Source of the DNA: Desmodus rotundus
Lineage: Eukaryota; Chordata; Mammalia; Chiroptera; Phyllostomidae
Assembly: GCF_022682495.2 (NCBI RefSeq)
Contig: NC_071390.1
Coordinates: 149,024,583-149,088,582, forward strand
Reading direction: 5' to 3'
DNA: 64,000 bases
Shown: positions 26,256 to 36,329 of the stretch, piece by piece
How the letters are laid out: each line of letters begins with the position of its first letter
Numbering within the stretch: position 1 is the first letter of the stretch
Translations under genes and position numbers: made by a program
The notes under the pieces: generated by a model
What the model was told of the DNA's origin: nothing
Databases searched by the model: none
The model's input: only the letters and a program-made list of their open reading frames with translations

Positions 26256-27689
26256 AGACAGCTGTCTTAACTTTATCTCAAATTTAAAGTGACATTGTGC
26301 ATATTTGATATTCAGATGAACATATGTTACAATGCCCTACATTTAATTTAAATAAATTCACATTTCTTTTGTTCTTTACTTTTAAACACCATATTTATAG
26401 AGAATTTCACACTGCCTATATTTCTCACCAAAACACAAATTACAATTATATAAGAGGTACTAGGGTTTTCCATTACCTGTGGTTGTTAACCTTTAAAATC
26501 ATTGTAAAAAATGATCTCATATATGGAGATGCAAATACTGACCCAGTTAATATATAACAGACCAGAAAATGAGAAGTCCATTGCATTCAAAAAAATTTCG
26601 CAAGCTCAGTACTTTAGTAAAGAACCCTGATCAAGCTCCCTTTCAGACCAAAAATGAGTAAGCACTAAACTAGGTTTTAATCCCTTTGAGAGCCACTTGC
26701 ACAAACTAAGAGTTTTAATATGATGATGTAGGATACGAAGAATCCTATGAGGTAAAAACAAAAAGAAAACCAAAAACCAAACCAAAACAAAACCCCTCAA
26801 AATCAGTAAAAAGTCTGAAGAACAGAAAGAATTTTTTTCTTGAGCAAAAAGATTAACTTTCTTTTCTTTCAGATTCTATTTCACCAAAAACTCCTACCTA
26901 CATGGACAACAGCTTCACAAGAATCTGTAAAACTACCCTTTTATGATGATCATTGTGCTTCTACAGTTTCAGCTTCCTCTTTATTTCCTCCCGAACGCAC
27001 TACAAGCAATGGATTCTTCCTTCTATATCTCAATACTTGGGTCCCATATTTCAATTTCTTAGTAAGAACTTTCTTAAATAATTGGTTTAAAATACAGAAA
27101 AATATTAACATTTTTTTAAACAGTTCATATAATTTTGATCTTGCCTCTGTGGCATCTCACTCGTCCCCCCACCCCTTGAGGTAAAAACACGTTGATTTTC
27201 CTCTGGGTAAATACCCACGTCCAGTCCAGTCTCAGTCCATGTCATTATACAAAGTTTTATATATTCATAAGAAAATCATAACCTTTATCTTTATAAAGTT
27301 TAATAAGATTTCTAAACCTTTAATAACTTACTCTAGAAGAAAAACTTCATTCATGTCACAACTGCACAACTCTATTGGTTGCTCTGGCACAACCACCCTC
27401 CAAACCCACCCATGCAGATATTCCTCTGAAACTACACACATTACCCTCGCAAAGAAAAACCTCTGGAATGATTACTTACATTCAACCACTTTCAAATGTT
27501 TACATAACCCCATGCTTTAAAAGAGATACAACCCATAAAACAAAGGTGAATACATATACACATGTAGTGATTATTAACGTTTCGCCCTCACAAAGTACTA
27601 GTCAGACACCAGTAACTTACTTTTAAAAACGCATATTCTTTGTAATGGTTATATTATGCCAATCTACTTCAAATTAATATTGAGGTAAG

Positions 27690-28152
27690 AAGCACCACTA
27701 TAGGCAAAGGACTTGAATATACAGATATACAAATGGCTGGTGAGCACATGAAAAGATGCTCAGCATCACAAGAATTACAGAAATGCAAATCCAAAACACG
27801 ATACAAAACCACTTCATATCCATTAAGATGGCTGCTGTAAAACAAAAACAGTAACAAAAACCCAGAAATAACAAGTGTTTGTGAGGAGAAAAATTTCTGT
27901 TTTCTTCATTGCTGGCAGAAATGTAAAACAGTGCAACCACAGAGAAAACAGCATGGAATTTTTTCAAAACATTAAAAATAAAATGACCATATGATCCAGC
28001 AATTCCACTTCTGGATATACATCCCAAAGAACTGAATGCGGGGACTTGAACAGATACATGAACACCCATGTTTGCAGTAGCAGTGTTCACAATAGCCAAA
28101 AAGGTTGCAGCCAATCTAATATCCATAGGAGGATAAATAGCTAAAAAAAAAA
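27690..28152 (+). mobile_element. Old L1 3' fragment
   Basis: L1 ORF2 end: 'GAGCACATGAAAAGATGCTC', 'ATCCAGCAATTCCACTTCTG', 'CAGTGTTCACAATAGCCAAA', then an A-run at 28142-28152 that looks like its tail. Confidence 0.75.
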
Positions 28153-28311
28153 AAGGGAGGGTTTTATATATTTGAAATATTACAGGTATATATTATCACA
28201 AGAAAGAGTCATTGGAAAATAACATTTAAATCATCTACACCTGTCTACCCAAAGCCCACAAAGGTCACTAAAATCGTCATACAGCTCTTACAGATCCTCC
28301 TTCAATGTAAA

Positions 28312-28440
28312 TACAGGGTGGAGCAAAAGTAGGTTTACAGCTGTTAGTACATGATACACTGCTTATTCTTGCATTATTGTTTATTAATTATTGTACCATT
28401 TTCCATATGAACTGTAAACCTACTTCTGTCCCACCCTGTA
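28312..28440. mobile_element. Mariner-type MITE, 129 bp
   Basis: The ends TACAGGGTGGAGCAAAAGTA and TACAGGGTGGGACAGAAGTA (right end read inverted) continue alike into GGTTTACAG. The 29-base terminal inverted repeats differ at 3 positions. TA is at each end, as expected for Tc1/mariner insertion. The interior is AT-rich and non-coding. The whole could fold as a hairpin. Confidence 0.85.
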
Positions 28441-28949
28441 TTAAGAAGCAAATAAACACAAACAATGAACTATACTACAAATCCCTCAGAGCTTCCTGTC
28501 CTCTACTGGAAAAAAGAAAACAATCCATGATTATTAATTTTTATTCAAGTTTAAATTATTTTACAAAACATTAAAAACCTAATAATGCAAGTTAAAACCA
28601 AAACAACGTATCACCACAAGCCAACTACAATAGATAAAGGTTTTTTCTTTAAAGACCATACAAAGTGCTGACAAGGGTATCAACAACAAGAACCCTCAAA
28701 CAGTTCTAGTCGGAGTGCTAAATGATACAGCCTGCTCTGTAGATTCCTATAAACATGTATTTTCCTTAGACTTCATATCTTGGGCCATGAAACAAATCTC
28801 AATACACTTTAAGAAAATGAAATCATACAAAGTGTTTTTTCTAATAAATTATAAATTAATAAAGATATCTTAAAAACCCTAAATTTGTTGTTAAGAATCT
28901 AAAAACACTTTTCTAAATAACTCAGTGGTCAAAGCAGAAGTTAAACAGG

Positions 28950-30037
28950 AAACTTGAACTGAATGAAAATGAAAACATGAAATCTCCAGATTTTGTTGGA
29001 TGCAATTAAGTAGTGGTTAGAGAAAATTTATAGCACTAAATGCCCATACTAGAAAAGAAAAAGGTCTCAAATCAATGGCATAAGCTTCTACTCTAAGAAA
29101 CTAAATAAAGAAAAATAAACCCAAAGCAGGCAGAAAAAGGAACATGATAAAGATCAGAGTAGAAATCAATAAAAGAGAAAACAGTAAAATGTTAGAGGAA
29201 ATAAATGAAACCAGAAGCTGGTTCTTTGAAAAGGTCAGTAATACTGATAACCCTCTAGCCAAACTGATCAAGAACAAATGAGAAAAAACACAAATTACCA
29301 ATATCAAGAATAAGACAAAGGACATAACTACAGATTAAGACATCAAAAGGAAGATAATGTCATGATTTTTATTCCAATAAACTCAACAACTTAGATGAAC
29401 TGGACAAATTTCTTGAAAGACATTACCAAAGCTTGCTTAAGAAACAGGTAATCCAAAGAGCCCTATGTCTATTAAAAATATTGAATCTGTCTTTAAAAAT
29501 CTTCCCAGAAAGAAAACTCCTGGCCCAGATGGCTTCACTGGTGATTTATCAAAAGTGTAAAGAAAATAATATAAATTATACACAAACCGCTCCAAGAAAA
29601 CTGAAAGAGGGAAAGGAAAACATCCCAACTCATTCTATGAGATTAGTGTTATCACAATGCCAAAACCAAAAACATTGTAAGAAAGAAAATCTACAGCTCA
29701 ATATCCCTTGTGAACACGAATCTCCAACAAACAACTCATCTTTAGAACATACAAAGAACTGTACATGTTGATAACACAAATAATCCAATAAATATGGGCA
29801 AAAGATACAAACATCCAAAGAAGATAGATAATAAATAAGCCCATAAAAAGATGCCCAAAATCTTCAGTCATTAGGAAAATGCAAATGAAAACCACAAAGA
29901 AATACTACTACATATCTACTAGAATGGCTAAAGTCTAAAAGACTGATAACACTACTGTTTTGGAGAATGTGAAGCAACTAGAACTCTCACTGCTGGTGGA
30001 AATGTAAAATAGTAAAAGTACTTTGGAAAAAGTTTTG
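28950..30037 (+). mobile_element. Old L1 ORF2 fragment (left half, interrupted by SINE)
   Basis: Contains 'ATGAAACCAGAAGCTGGTTC' and 'TCCTGGCCCAGATGGCTTCA', both standard L1 ORF2 landmarks, on the plus strand. An internal deletion then joins it to the ORF2 end ('ACTAGAACTCTCACTGCTGG'). Many stops are present. Confidence 0.8.
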
Positions 30038-30046
30038 CAGGTTCTT

Positions 30047-30265
30047 TTTTCTGTTGTTATAAAAGATTTTATTTATCTTATTTTTAGAGAGAGGGGAAGA
30101 GAGTAAGAAAGAGAGGGAGAGAAACATCAAATGGCTGCCCCTCGCACACCCCCAAGTGGGGACCTGGCCGGAAACTCAGGCGTGTGCCCTGACTGGGAGT
30201 CAACTGGCAACCCCTCGGTTCACAAGCTGAAGCTCAATCCACTAACCCACACCAGCAAGGGCTGT
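30047..30265 (-). mobile_element. Ves SINE inserted into L1, with target-site duplication
   Basis: A minus-strand Ves SINE: the head 'AGCCCTTGCTGGTGTGGGTT' is at the right, and the CT-rich and A-rich end at the left. The 9-base duplication CAGGTTCTT occurs at 30038-30046 and 30266-30274, inside L1 sequence that continues on both sides. Confidence 0.9.
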
Positions 30266-30274
30266 CAGGTTCTT

Positions 30275-30870
30275 AAATGTTTCGATATATATCTACTATA
30301 TGATACAGGCATTATATTCCTAGGGACTTACCCAAAAGAAGTGAAAGCACATGACAACACTAACACTTGTATGTGTATGTGAATGTTCACAGCAGCTTTA
30401 TTTGTTAACAGCCCCAAATTGGGAACAACCCAAATGTCTATCAGCAGGTGAGTGAATAAACTAATTGCAGTACATCCACGCACAGGTCTATCACTCACCA
30501 GTAAAAAGAAACAAACTACTGATACACACAAAAAACTGGATGAATCTCAAAATAATTTTGCTGGGTGAAAAAAATCCAAAAAAGATAGAGTGCATACTAT
30601 GAAGATTCTGTCCGCATAAAATTCTAGAAAATGCAATCCATAGTGACAGAAAGCAGATCAAAAGTCACCAGGGAACAGGACAATGAATTACAAAGGGGCT
30701 CAAGAAAAATTTTCCTTTTGAGGGGAGGTGATAAATATGTCATTTTAATAATGGTGATAACGGTATGTATTTCACAGGTATATACATATGTGAAAACCTA
30801 TCAAATTTGGACACTTAAATATTATACAGCAATTATAACTCAATAAAGCTGTTAAACAAAACCCTAATAA
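30275..30870 (+). mobile_element. Old L1 3' fragment (right half)
   Basis: L1 continues after the SINE with 'CTAGGGACTTACCCAAAAGA', 'TTCACAGCAGCTTTATTTGT' and a 3' UTR-like end. It is the same element as 28950-30037. Confidence 0.75.
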
Positions 30871-30944
30871 TACAAATTAAAATTCCCGGATATCAATGAC
30901 TACCCCCAAGCTAGAATGGAGTTAAACCTATATATTTGTATTTG

Positions 30945-31520
30945 GTAAGGATAACTCCAACTGGAACTCCCATTCACTGCTGGTGGGAATGTAGAAAGAT
31001 ACAGCCACTTTGGAAATAGTTTGGCAATTTCTTATAAACATACATTTACCATTTGATCTAGCAAATCTTCTTCTAGGTATTTAGCCGAGAGAAAAAAAAA
31101 TAGTAAGTCCGTGCAAAGGCCTTACAATGGACATTCATAACAGCTTTATTCATAAGAGTAAGAAATTGGAAACAACCCAAAGGCCTATCATCTGGTGAAT
31201 GCCTAAACAAATACATCCATCTGTATGACAGGAAACAATACAAACCCCAAAAGATCCTTGTGAGAATGTAAAGAGCAAATGTGAAAAAAAAAGTAAGCTA
31301 TAAAGCTTGATAGAGAGCATAACACTAAACATTACTTACTCAAGGAAGCAAAGTTGTGGCAGAAAAGTACTCACAAATCATACTTGTAGCTTTCTGTATC
31401 TGGTTTGTTTCACTCAGAATAATGGTTTTGAGACTCATCCATGTTGGCTTAGGAACCTGTACTCTTTATTTCTGGTTTAACGTATTTCAGTGTATACATT
31501 ATACCTCAATAAAATTGACT
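30945..31520 (+). mobile_element. Another old L1 3' fragment
   Basis: The ORF2-end signposts repeat here ('ATTCACTGCTGGTGGGAATG', 'CATAACAGCTTTATTCATAA'), so it is a second copy following the previous one. Confidence 0.7.
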
Positions 31521-31864
31521 TTTTAAATAAACCACTAATATATATAGCAAAATAGAGGTAATTTTCAGCAAACTTTTAGAGATACCCCTTCTAAATTCTC
31601 CTGTAGTAACTTAGTGTCAGAGGCCTGAAATTTGTATCTAGGATTTGCCACCTATCAGCTCTCAGACTCTGACCATCTTAACTTATTTGGAAAACAAAGC
31701 AAAGTAAACAACTTCAAAAGATCCTTGTGAGAATGAAAAGAGAAAATTACTTTATAAACTACAAGGGCTGATACAGAGTATCCACACTAATCATTGTTTA
31801 CTCAAAGAAGCAAAGTTATCAGAGCAGAAAAATACTCACAACTACCTGATGGCTTATGACATTA

Positions 31865-32060
31865 CCACCTCCTCGAACATCCCTGTTTCTGCCTCTTGCT
31901 AGCTATGTGACCTCTCTGAGCCTGTTTTTTTTTTTTTCCATTTGTGAAACAAAGCTTATTAATAGGACATTCCACATACTGGAAGAATTAAAGTCGGTAT
32001 GTGTAAAGTCGGTATGTGTATGCCTGGCACATGGTAAGTACCTTACAAGTTTTAGCTCTT
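31865..32060 (+). repeat. MIR SINE with a small internal tandem duplication
   Basis: Follows MIR: 'TAGCTATGTGACCTCTCTGA', a T-run, 'CCATTTGTGAAACAAAGCTT', 'GCCTGGCACATGGTAAGTAC'. A 15-base unit AAAGTCGGTATGTGT is repeated twice near 31990-32020. Confidence 0.6.
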
Positions 32061-32164
32061 ATTACAAAAATACTATCATTACCCTACCCAACATAATGCT
32101 AGCCTCCACATCCTGCCACCCAAGCTGCAGTAGCGTAGGTCATGTTACTGATCTAAACCACTCC

Positions 32165-32328
32165 TTCTCAAAAAAATGTTTTAATTTTAATTTTTGATTT
32201 TAGAGAGAGGAGAAGGGAGGGAGAAAGAGAAGGAGAAAACATTGATGTGAAACATCAACTGGCTGCCTCCTGTATGCGCCCCAACCTGGGACTGGAACTA
32301 CAACCTAGGCCTGTGCCCTGACCAGCTT
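32165..32328 (-). mobile_element. Ves SINE, head-truncated
   Basis: On the minus strand the sequence is AGCTGGTCAGGGCACAGGCC, then 'CAGTCCCAGGTTGGGGCGCA', then a CT-rich run and A-rich end. The first part of the tRNA-like head is missing. Confidence 0.75.
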
Positions 32329-32364
32329 CCACACTGCAAGTGGAATCACCTGGAGAACTATTTT

Positions 32365-32370
<6 letters not shown>

Positions 32371-32396
<26 letters not shown>
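32371..32396. repeat. (CA)n microsatellite
   Basis: Thirteen uninterrupted CA units directly right of the SINE. Confidence 0.9.
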
Positions 32397-32398
<2 letters not shown>

Positions 32399-32784
32399 TA
32401 TTTTCAATAAGTCAAATTTACAGAAGTATTGCCCAGATAGTACAAAGAGTTCCCCACCTACCCTGTCCACAATTTCCCCTACTATCTTACATTAGTATGG
32501 TGTGTTTGTCATACTCAATGAACAATACTGATAACAATGTTGATACTTTATTCAGATTAGTTTTTCCCTAAAAAACTTTTTTCTGTTCTAGGATCCCATT
32601 CATAATACCACACATACATTGTGTAGTCATACCCTGTAGCTTTCAAAACACAAGTTGCTGAAACCCAGATATTCTAAAACGAGTAAGTATGAAATAGGGC
32701 CCCAAAATTTACATTTCTAACAAATTCCGAAAGGGTGCAGATGTGGCCAGTCTAAAATTAACTTAATATAGCACTGATCTGGAT

Positions 32785-33060
32785 TCTAGACACCAGACCT
32801 GTGCTACCAGTTACTAGCCATATGTGGCTATTGAGCATTTGATGTGAAGCTAATCCAAACTGAGACATGCTGTAAAGTGCACATGCAATTTCGAACACCT
32901 AGTCCAAAAAAAAAGAAAGAAGAATATAATATCTCATTAATAATTTCATGTTGATTACATAAAATGATAAAAATTTATTGCACTTAGTTTTTTTCACTTT
33001 TTTACTTTTATCATGTAGCTACTTAAAACTTCAAAATTACACAGATGACGGACAGCAGAG
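32785..33060 (+). mobile_element. hAT-Charlie-type relic
   Basis: 'AGCCATATGTGGCTATTGAG', 'AACTGAGACATGCTGTAAAG' and 'ATCTCATTAATAATTTCATG' match a widespread mammalian hAT-Charlie type. The typical 'ggacagc' end is seen as 'GACGGACAGCAGAG'. Confidence 0.5.
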
Positions 33061-33061
33061 A

Positions 33062-33158
33062 TCTGTGTTCTGGGCAGAAGAGCAGCATGGGTATCACCTG
33101 GCGTCTTGTTAGAGTTCAGGTGATTCCCATGCACATTTAAGTCTGAGAAGCACTAGAT
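33062..33158 (+). mobile_element. MER5-like hAT fragment
   Basis: 'GGGTATCACCTGGCGTCTTG' and 'TTAAGTCTGAGAAGCACTAG' resemble the MER5 consensus ending '...tgagaaccactg'. Confidence 0.5.
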
Positions 33159-33159
33159 T

Positions 33160-35225
33160 ACCAACAGGGGAGGGGCACATAGAGATGTCAGCATTTGCAG
33201 GTCAGGTCAAAGGAAAAGTTGTATCAACAGCAAACTGGAACTGCAGGATATTTATTAAGTCAATAAAGTCAATAAAAGTAATAGGAAAATGGCTGAATCA
33301 CTGCAAAGCCATCCACAAATGAGGAAGTGGCACAATCAGACCTGTTAACAGTTGAAAAAAAGACAAACCACAAAGATAGTGGGGCCCGATGGGTACCTCA
33401 AAAGAGCACAATTTAAAAAGCAGGATTGCAAGTACAATGATGCTATGTGGTAGCATCATATCTTTTCACATCTGATTCATTCCACAAAACAGTGCATGTT
33501 TGCAATTTTTGCAACATATAATTAAAACTGTTATATAAGTCATAACTTCACTTTTCTCCCCCACTATTTATCACAAAATTATAATGCCTGATCTAGGCAG
33601 ATTCACCTTAAGCTGCTTTTTCCTAGTACCAATTTTCTCAGATAAGCAAGATATTAGTACTATTATTTAATAATTTTACAAATCATATTCACCGTTTTAG
33701 TCAACTTAAAAATTTTATTAGCCTTTTATTCTCAGAAACGTCAACTGAGTAACTTAAAGTACTTAAATTTGTAAAGCCCACTTTCTGTCTACCTTTTACA
33801 AAAAGCACTCAACAGATACTTTCCAATGGCACACTTCCAGATACTAATGAAAGAAAAGCCAATTGATTAACTACAAATAATATGCTGTTTTTCTACAGCA
33901 TTTACATGTTTAGTTGTGCATAACAACTGGTGTAATAAAAATATAAAGTTACATAAAATGTTGACTACATACAGACACTAATATATATAGGCAGCACTAA
34001 GAATGAGTGAGTTACCAATCTTCTCTGACTCCTATGATTGACAAAGTACAAACAGGTACCTATCAACAAAGACTGGGGTGTATACATACACACACACAAT
34101 CTGTTACAGTACTTTTCCCACAAAGAAACACCTCCAAAGCAGCAGAGCTACATGCAACCATGGGTCACACATATGTGCCCAGCCTGTCTGACTCTTGAGG
34201 TTGCACCGCTCGGGGTCAAATCTTCACAGCCTACTTTTAGTCACTGCTCTGGGATCCTAATTCCTGCTCTGCAATGGTTCCAGGAGCATTTTTAAAACAA
34301 AGAGAAAGAAAAATACTAACAGCAGCAGCCAGGCCAGAAAACGTACAGAAAGATGACCTATTCTCTGATACATCCTCCTGAAGATCATGTAAGGAGTGAG
34401 TACTGGTTATGAACAAATACATCTCCAGGCCACCATTTCCCAACTTTTAAGTCTGAAAGAGGCGTGGCTAGGGACAATGTACTTTTTAATAACCCTTCAC
34501 TGTAATATTTAATCTTCCAAGTTTTCACCTTTAGAAATGGGTGAGAGAATCTGAACCAGAACGCAAATGACTCCTCATTCAATGCTCCTCCACATTACCT
34601 CCCCTTACAGCAATATGTGCATAAATGATCAATAAAATCTACTTCCATATGTCATCATTACCCATAAGGCAATAGGACTGTTAACAGCCTATTCCCACAA
34701 CACACACTTCACTTGAAATATTAGAACTTCCATAAAAATATGCTTTAAACATTTTGCTTTTTGAGCTTTTGCAAATGCATTTAAAACTGCTGCTGCATCC
34801 AGAAGGAAACCATCACACGCCTCTTAAGCTAAAGGCTGTGCCTATTTCTCTAATGATGACCGTGTGCACACTCCTTCTCAGAAGGTCTGCATAACAGAAA
34901 ATATAGGGCAGTTAACTGTCTTGGAAAACAATCAGTACCCTAAGATAGAAGGTTTGCAGCACGCTTGTAAAGAGGATGTTTTAAATTCAAGGACTTTGAG
35001 GAGATTGCTCCCAGAAGAGTTGAAGAGTAGCAAACATCAAGTCAGCAGGGGTGGGGCACCTCTAAAGACTGCAGAGATGAAAGTGCCCAGTTTAAGGTCA
35101 ATAGTCCAGGAATGGAGGCCCCAGGTGGGATCCCTGGATGGACTGAGGTTTAAACACCCTACAGCAGGTAGGGAGGGGCACACGCAGCAGCAGAAGGCAA
35201 GGAAGGAGGGCGGCACCAGCCCGTC

Positions 35226-35229
<4 letters not shown>
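33160..35229. other. ARHGAP12: Intronic gap near promoter, no gene seen
   Basis: AT-rich intron becoming GC-richer toward the CpG island. The open frames here show no splice-site support or recognisable domain. Confidence 0.5.

Positions 35230-35259
<30 letters not shown>
35230..35259. repeat. (CA)n microsatellite
   Basis: Fifteen CA units just inside intron 1, about 320 bp from the predicted exon 1 donor. It accounts for the histidine/threonine-rich and cysteine/valine-rich frames at this point. Confidence 0.9.
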
Positions 35260-35261
<2 letters not shown>

Positions 35262-35581
35262 AACTCCCTCCTTCTTGGGGGCGGGGCGGGCACTGCCCTC
35301 ACACAGGAAGTCAGGAAACCGGGGGGCTAAGGAGCCACAACTTCTAGCTATTTAAACCCTCTCGCCTACGTCAGCCCCTAGGTTAGCAATAGCCCCTTTA
35401 GTGCCCTGAGCCCACTTTCGCGCCCCGACCCCTCAGGCAGCCCTCTCGGCCTCACCTCGCGCGCACCTCGGCACCCCCAACTCCGCCGCCCTCGGACGAC
35501 TCAGCTCCGGATCCAGAGCGCCTTTGTGCAGCTCCCCACCAACCTGCCCTCGTACGCGGGGCCCCGCGCCCACCACCTTAC

Positions 35582-35700
35582 CGAAGGCACGGTGGCCTCT
35601 CGGAGGCAGCAGCCTCTTCACTCAGCAAGGGGGCTGCGGGATGCCGAATCCAGCCCGAAGGCAACCGCGTCCGGCCGGTTCCCGCAGGCTAGTCTCCGCG
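35582..35700 (-). other. ARHGAP12: Predicted ARHGAP12 exon 1 (non-coding 5' UTR)
   Basis: On the minus strand a canonical donor reads 'GTGCCTTCG|GTAAGGTGG', with GT at 35581-35580, inside the CpG island. The known gene starts with a non-coding first exon, and the coding exon has a UTR acceptor, so this donor is the natural partner. The start site is not visible. The right limit given here is arbitrary and could lie anywhere to about 35800. Confidence 0.6.
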
Positions 35701-35705
35701 GGAGG

Positions 35706-35707
35706 GT
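35706..35707 (+). other. Strong plus-strand splice donor in the CpG island
   Basis: GGGAGG|GTAAGTTCC on the plus strand is a near-perfect donor pointing away from ARHGAP12. It could end the first exon of a divergent transcript that overlaps ARHGAP12 exon 1. No downstream plus-strand exon was recognised. Confidence 0.4.
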
Positions 35708-35740
35708 AAGTTCCAGGGCACGTCGGAGCGCGCCGGCGCG

Positions 35741-35800
35741 GAGGCGGGGTGGGGGCGGGTCACGTGGCGGTGCGGGGGGCGGGGCTCTGAGCACGTGACG
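35741..35800 (-). promoter_or_regulatory. ARHGAP12: Core promoter motifs: two E-boxes and GC boxes
   Basis: Two CACGTG E-boxes lie at 35761-35766 and 35792-35797, the second in the context GCACGTGAC. GC boxes of the GGGGCGGGGC type lie between and beside them. No TATA box is visible. CACGTG with flanking GAC/GTC is the preferred site of USF/MiT-type bHLH-zip factors, and GC boxes are bound by Sp-family factors. That these are used here is inference. Confidence 0.6.
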
Positions 35801-36329
35801 ACCGGGGAAGCGCGAGGTGAATTGGACTCGCTGATCCAGGAGAAGGAGGGGCCGAGGGCCTGGAGCCTGAGGGAGCTGGAAAGTGAGTGGGCGTAAGCAC
35901 TTGGTAAACATGAAGTGGGAAGTGCTGAGAAAACGCTCGTGGGCAGAATGAGGGAAGGGCGAAATGGAAACAGACCGAGCGCTAAGGTGGCAGGAACGGA
36001 GCCCAGGGAAGATAGTGGGGCGGTGGGCCCTACGCGCTCCCGTCCTCGGCCCACTGGCCTGCTGGGAGCTGCTGCTGAGCGAGGCCAGCCGTTCACGGGC
36101 CCCGAAATCCCCGGGGAGACTCGGAAAAAGTGCTACCTCAGAAGGACGAAGCGGAACTCTGGAGTCATTGAGTCCATTACCCCAGTCATGCGGAGCTGTC
36201 CTTTGCCGGAGCCACCCGAGCAGACTGCTGAGCCAGCTGTGCACACTCAGCGCGGAGGGGGCCCCTGCGACCCAGTAGCATCCGCTCCTCGGACTGGCGG
36301 CTGCGGAGCTGCTGACCGCTCACCCTCAG

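Larger units (their letters stand above)
13086..35581 (-). other. ARHGAP12: ARHGAP12 intron 1
   Basis: A roughly 22.5-kb intron between the predicted non-coding exon 1 in the CpG island and the first coding exon. It is mostly interspersed repeats, listed separately. I see no supported exon in the gaps at 14660-17190, 17660-18600, 26260-27690, 28440-28950 and 33160-35230. Its length follows from the exon 1 prediction. Confidence 0.65.

Noticed and set aside
34864..35355. 163-codon plus-strand frame upstream of the CpG island
   Set aside because: It reads through the CA microsatellite as HTHTHT and shows no conserved domain. It lies antisense within ARHGAP12 intron 1.
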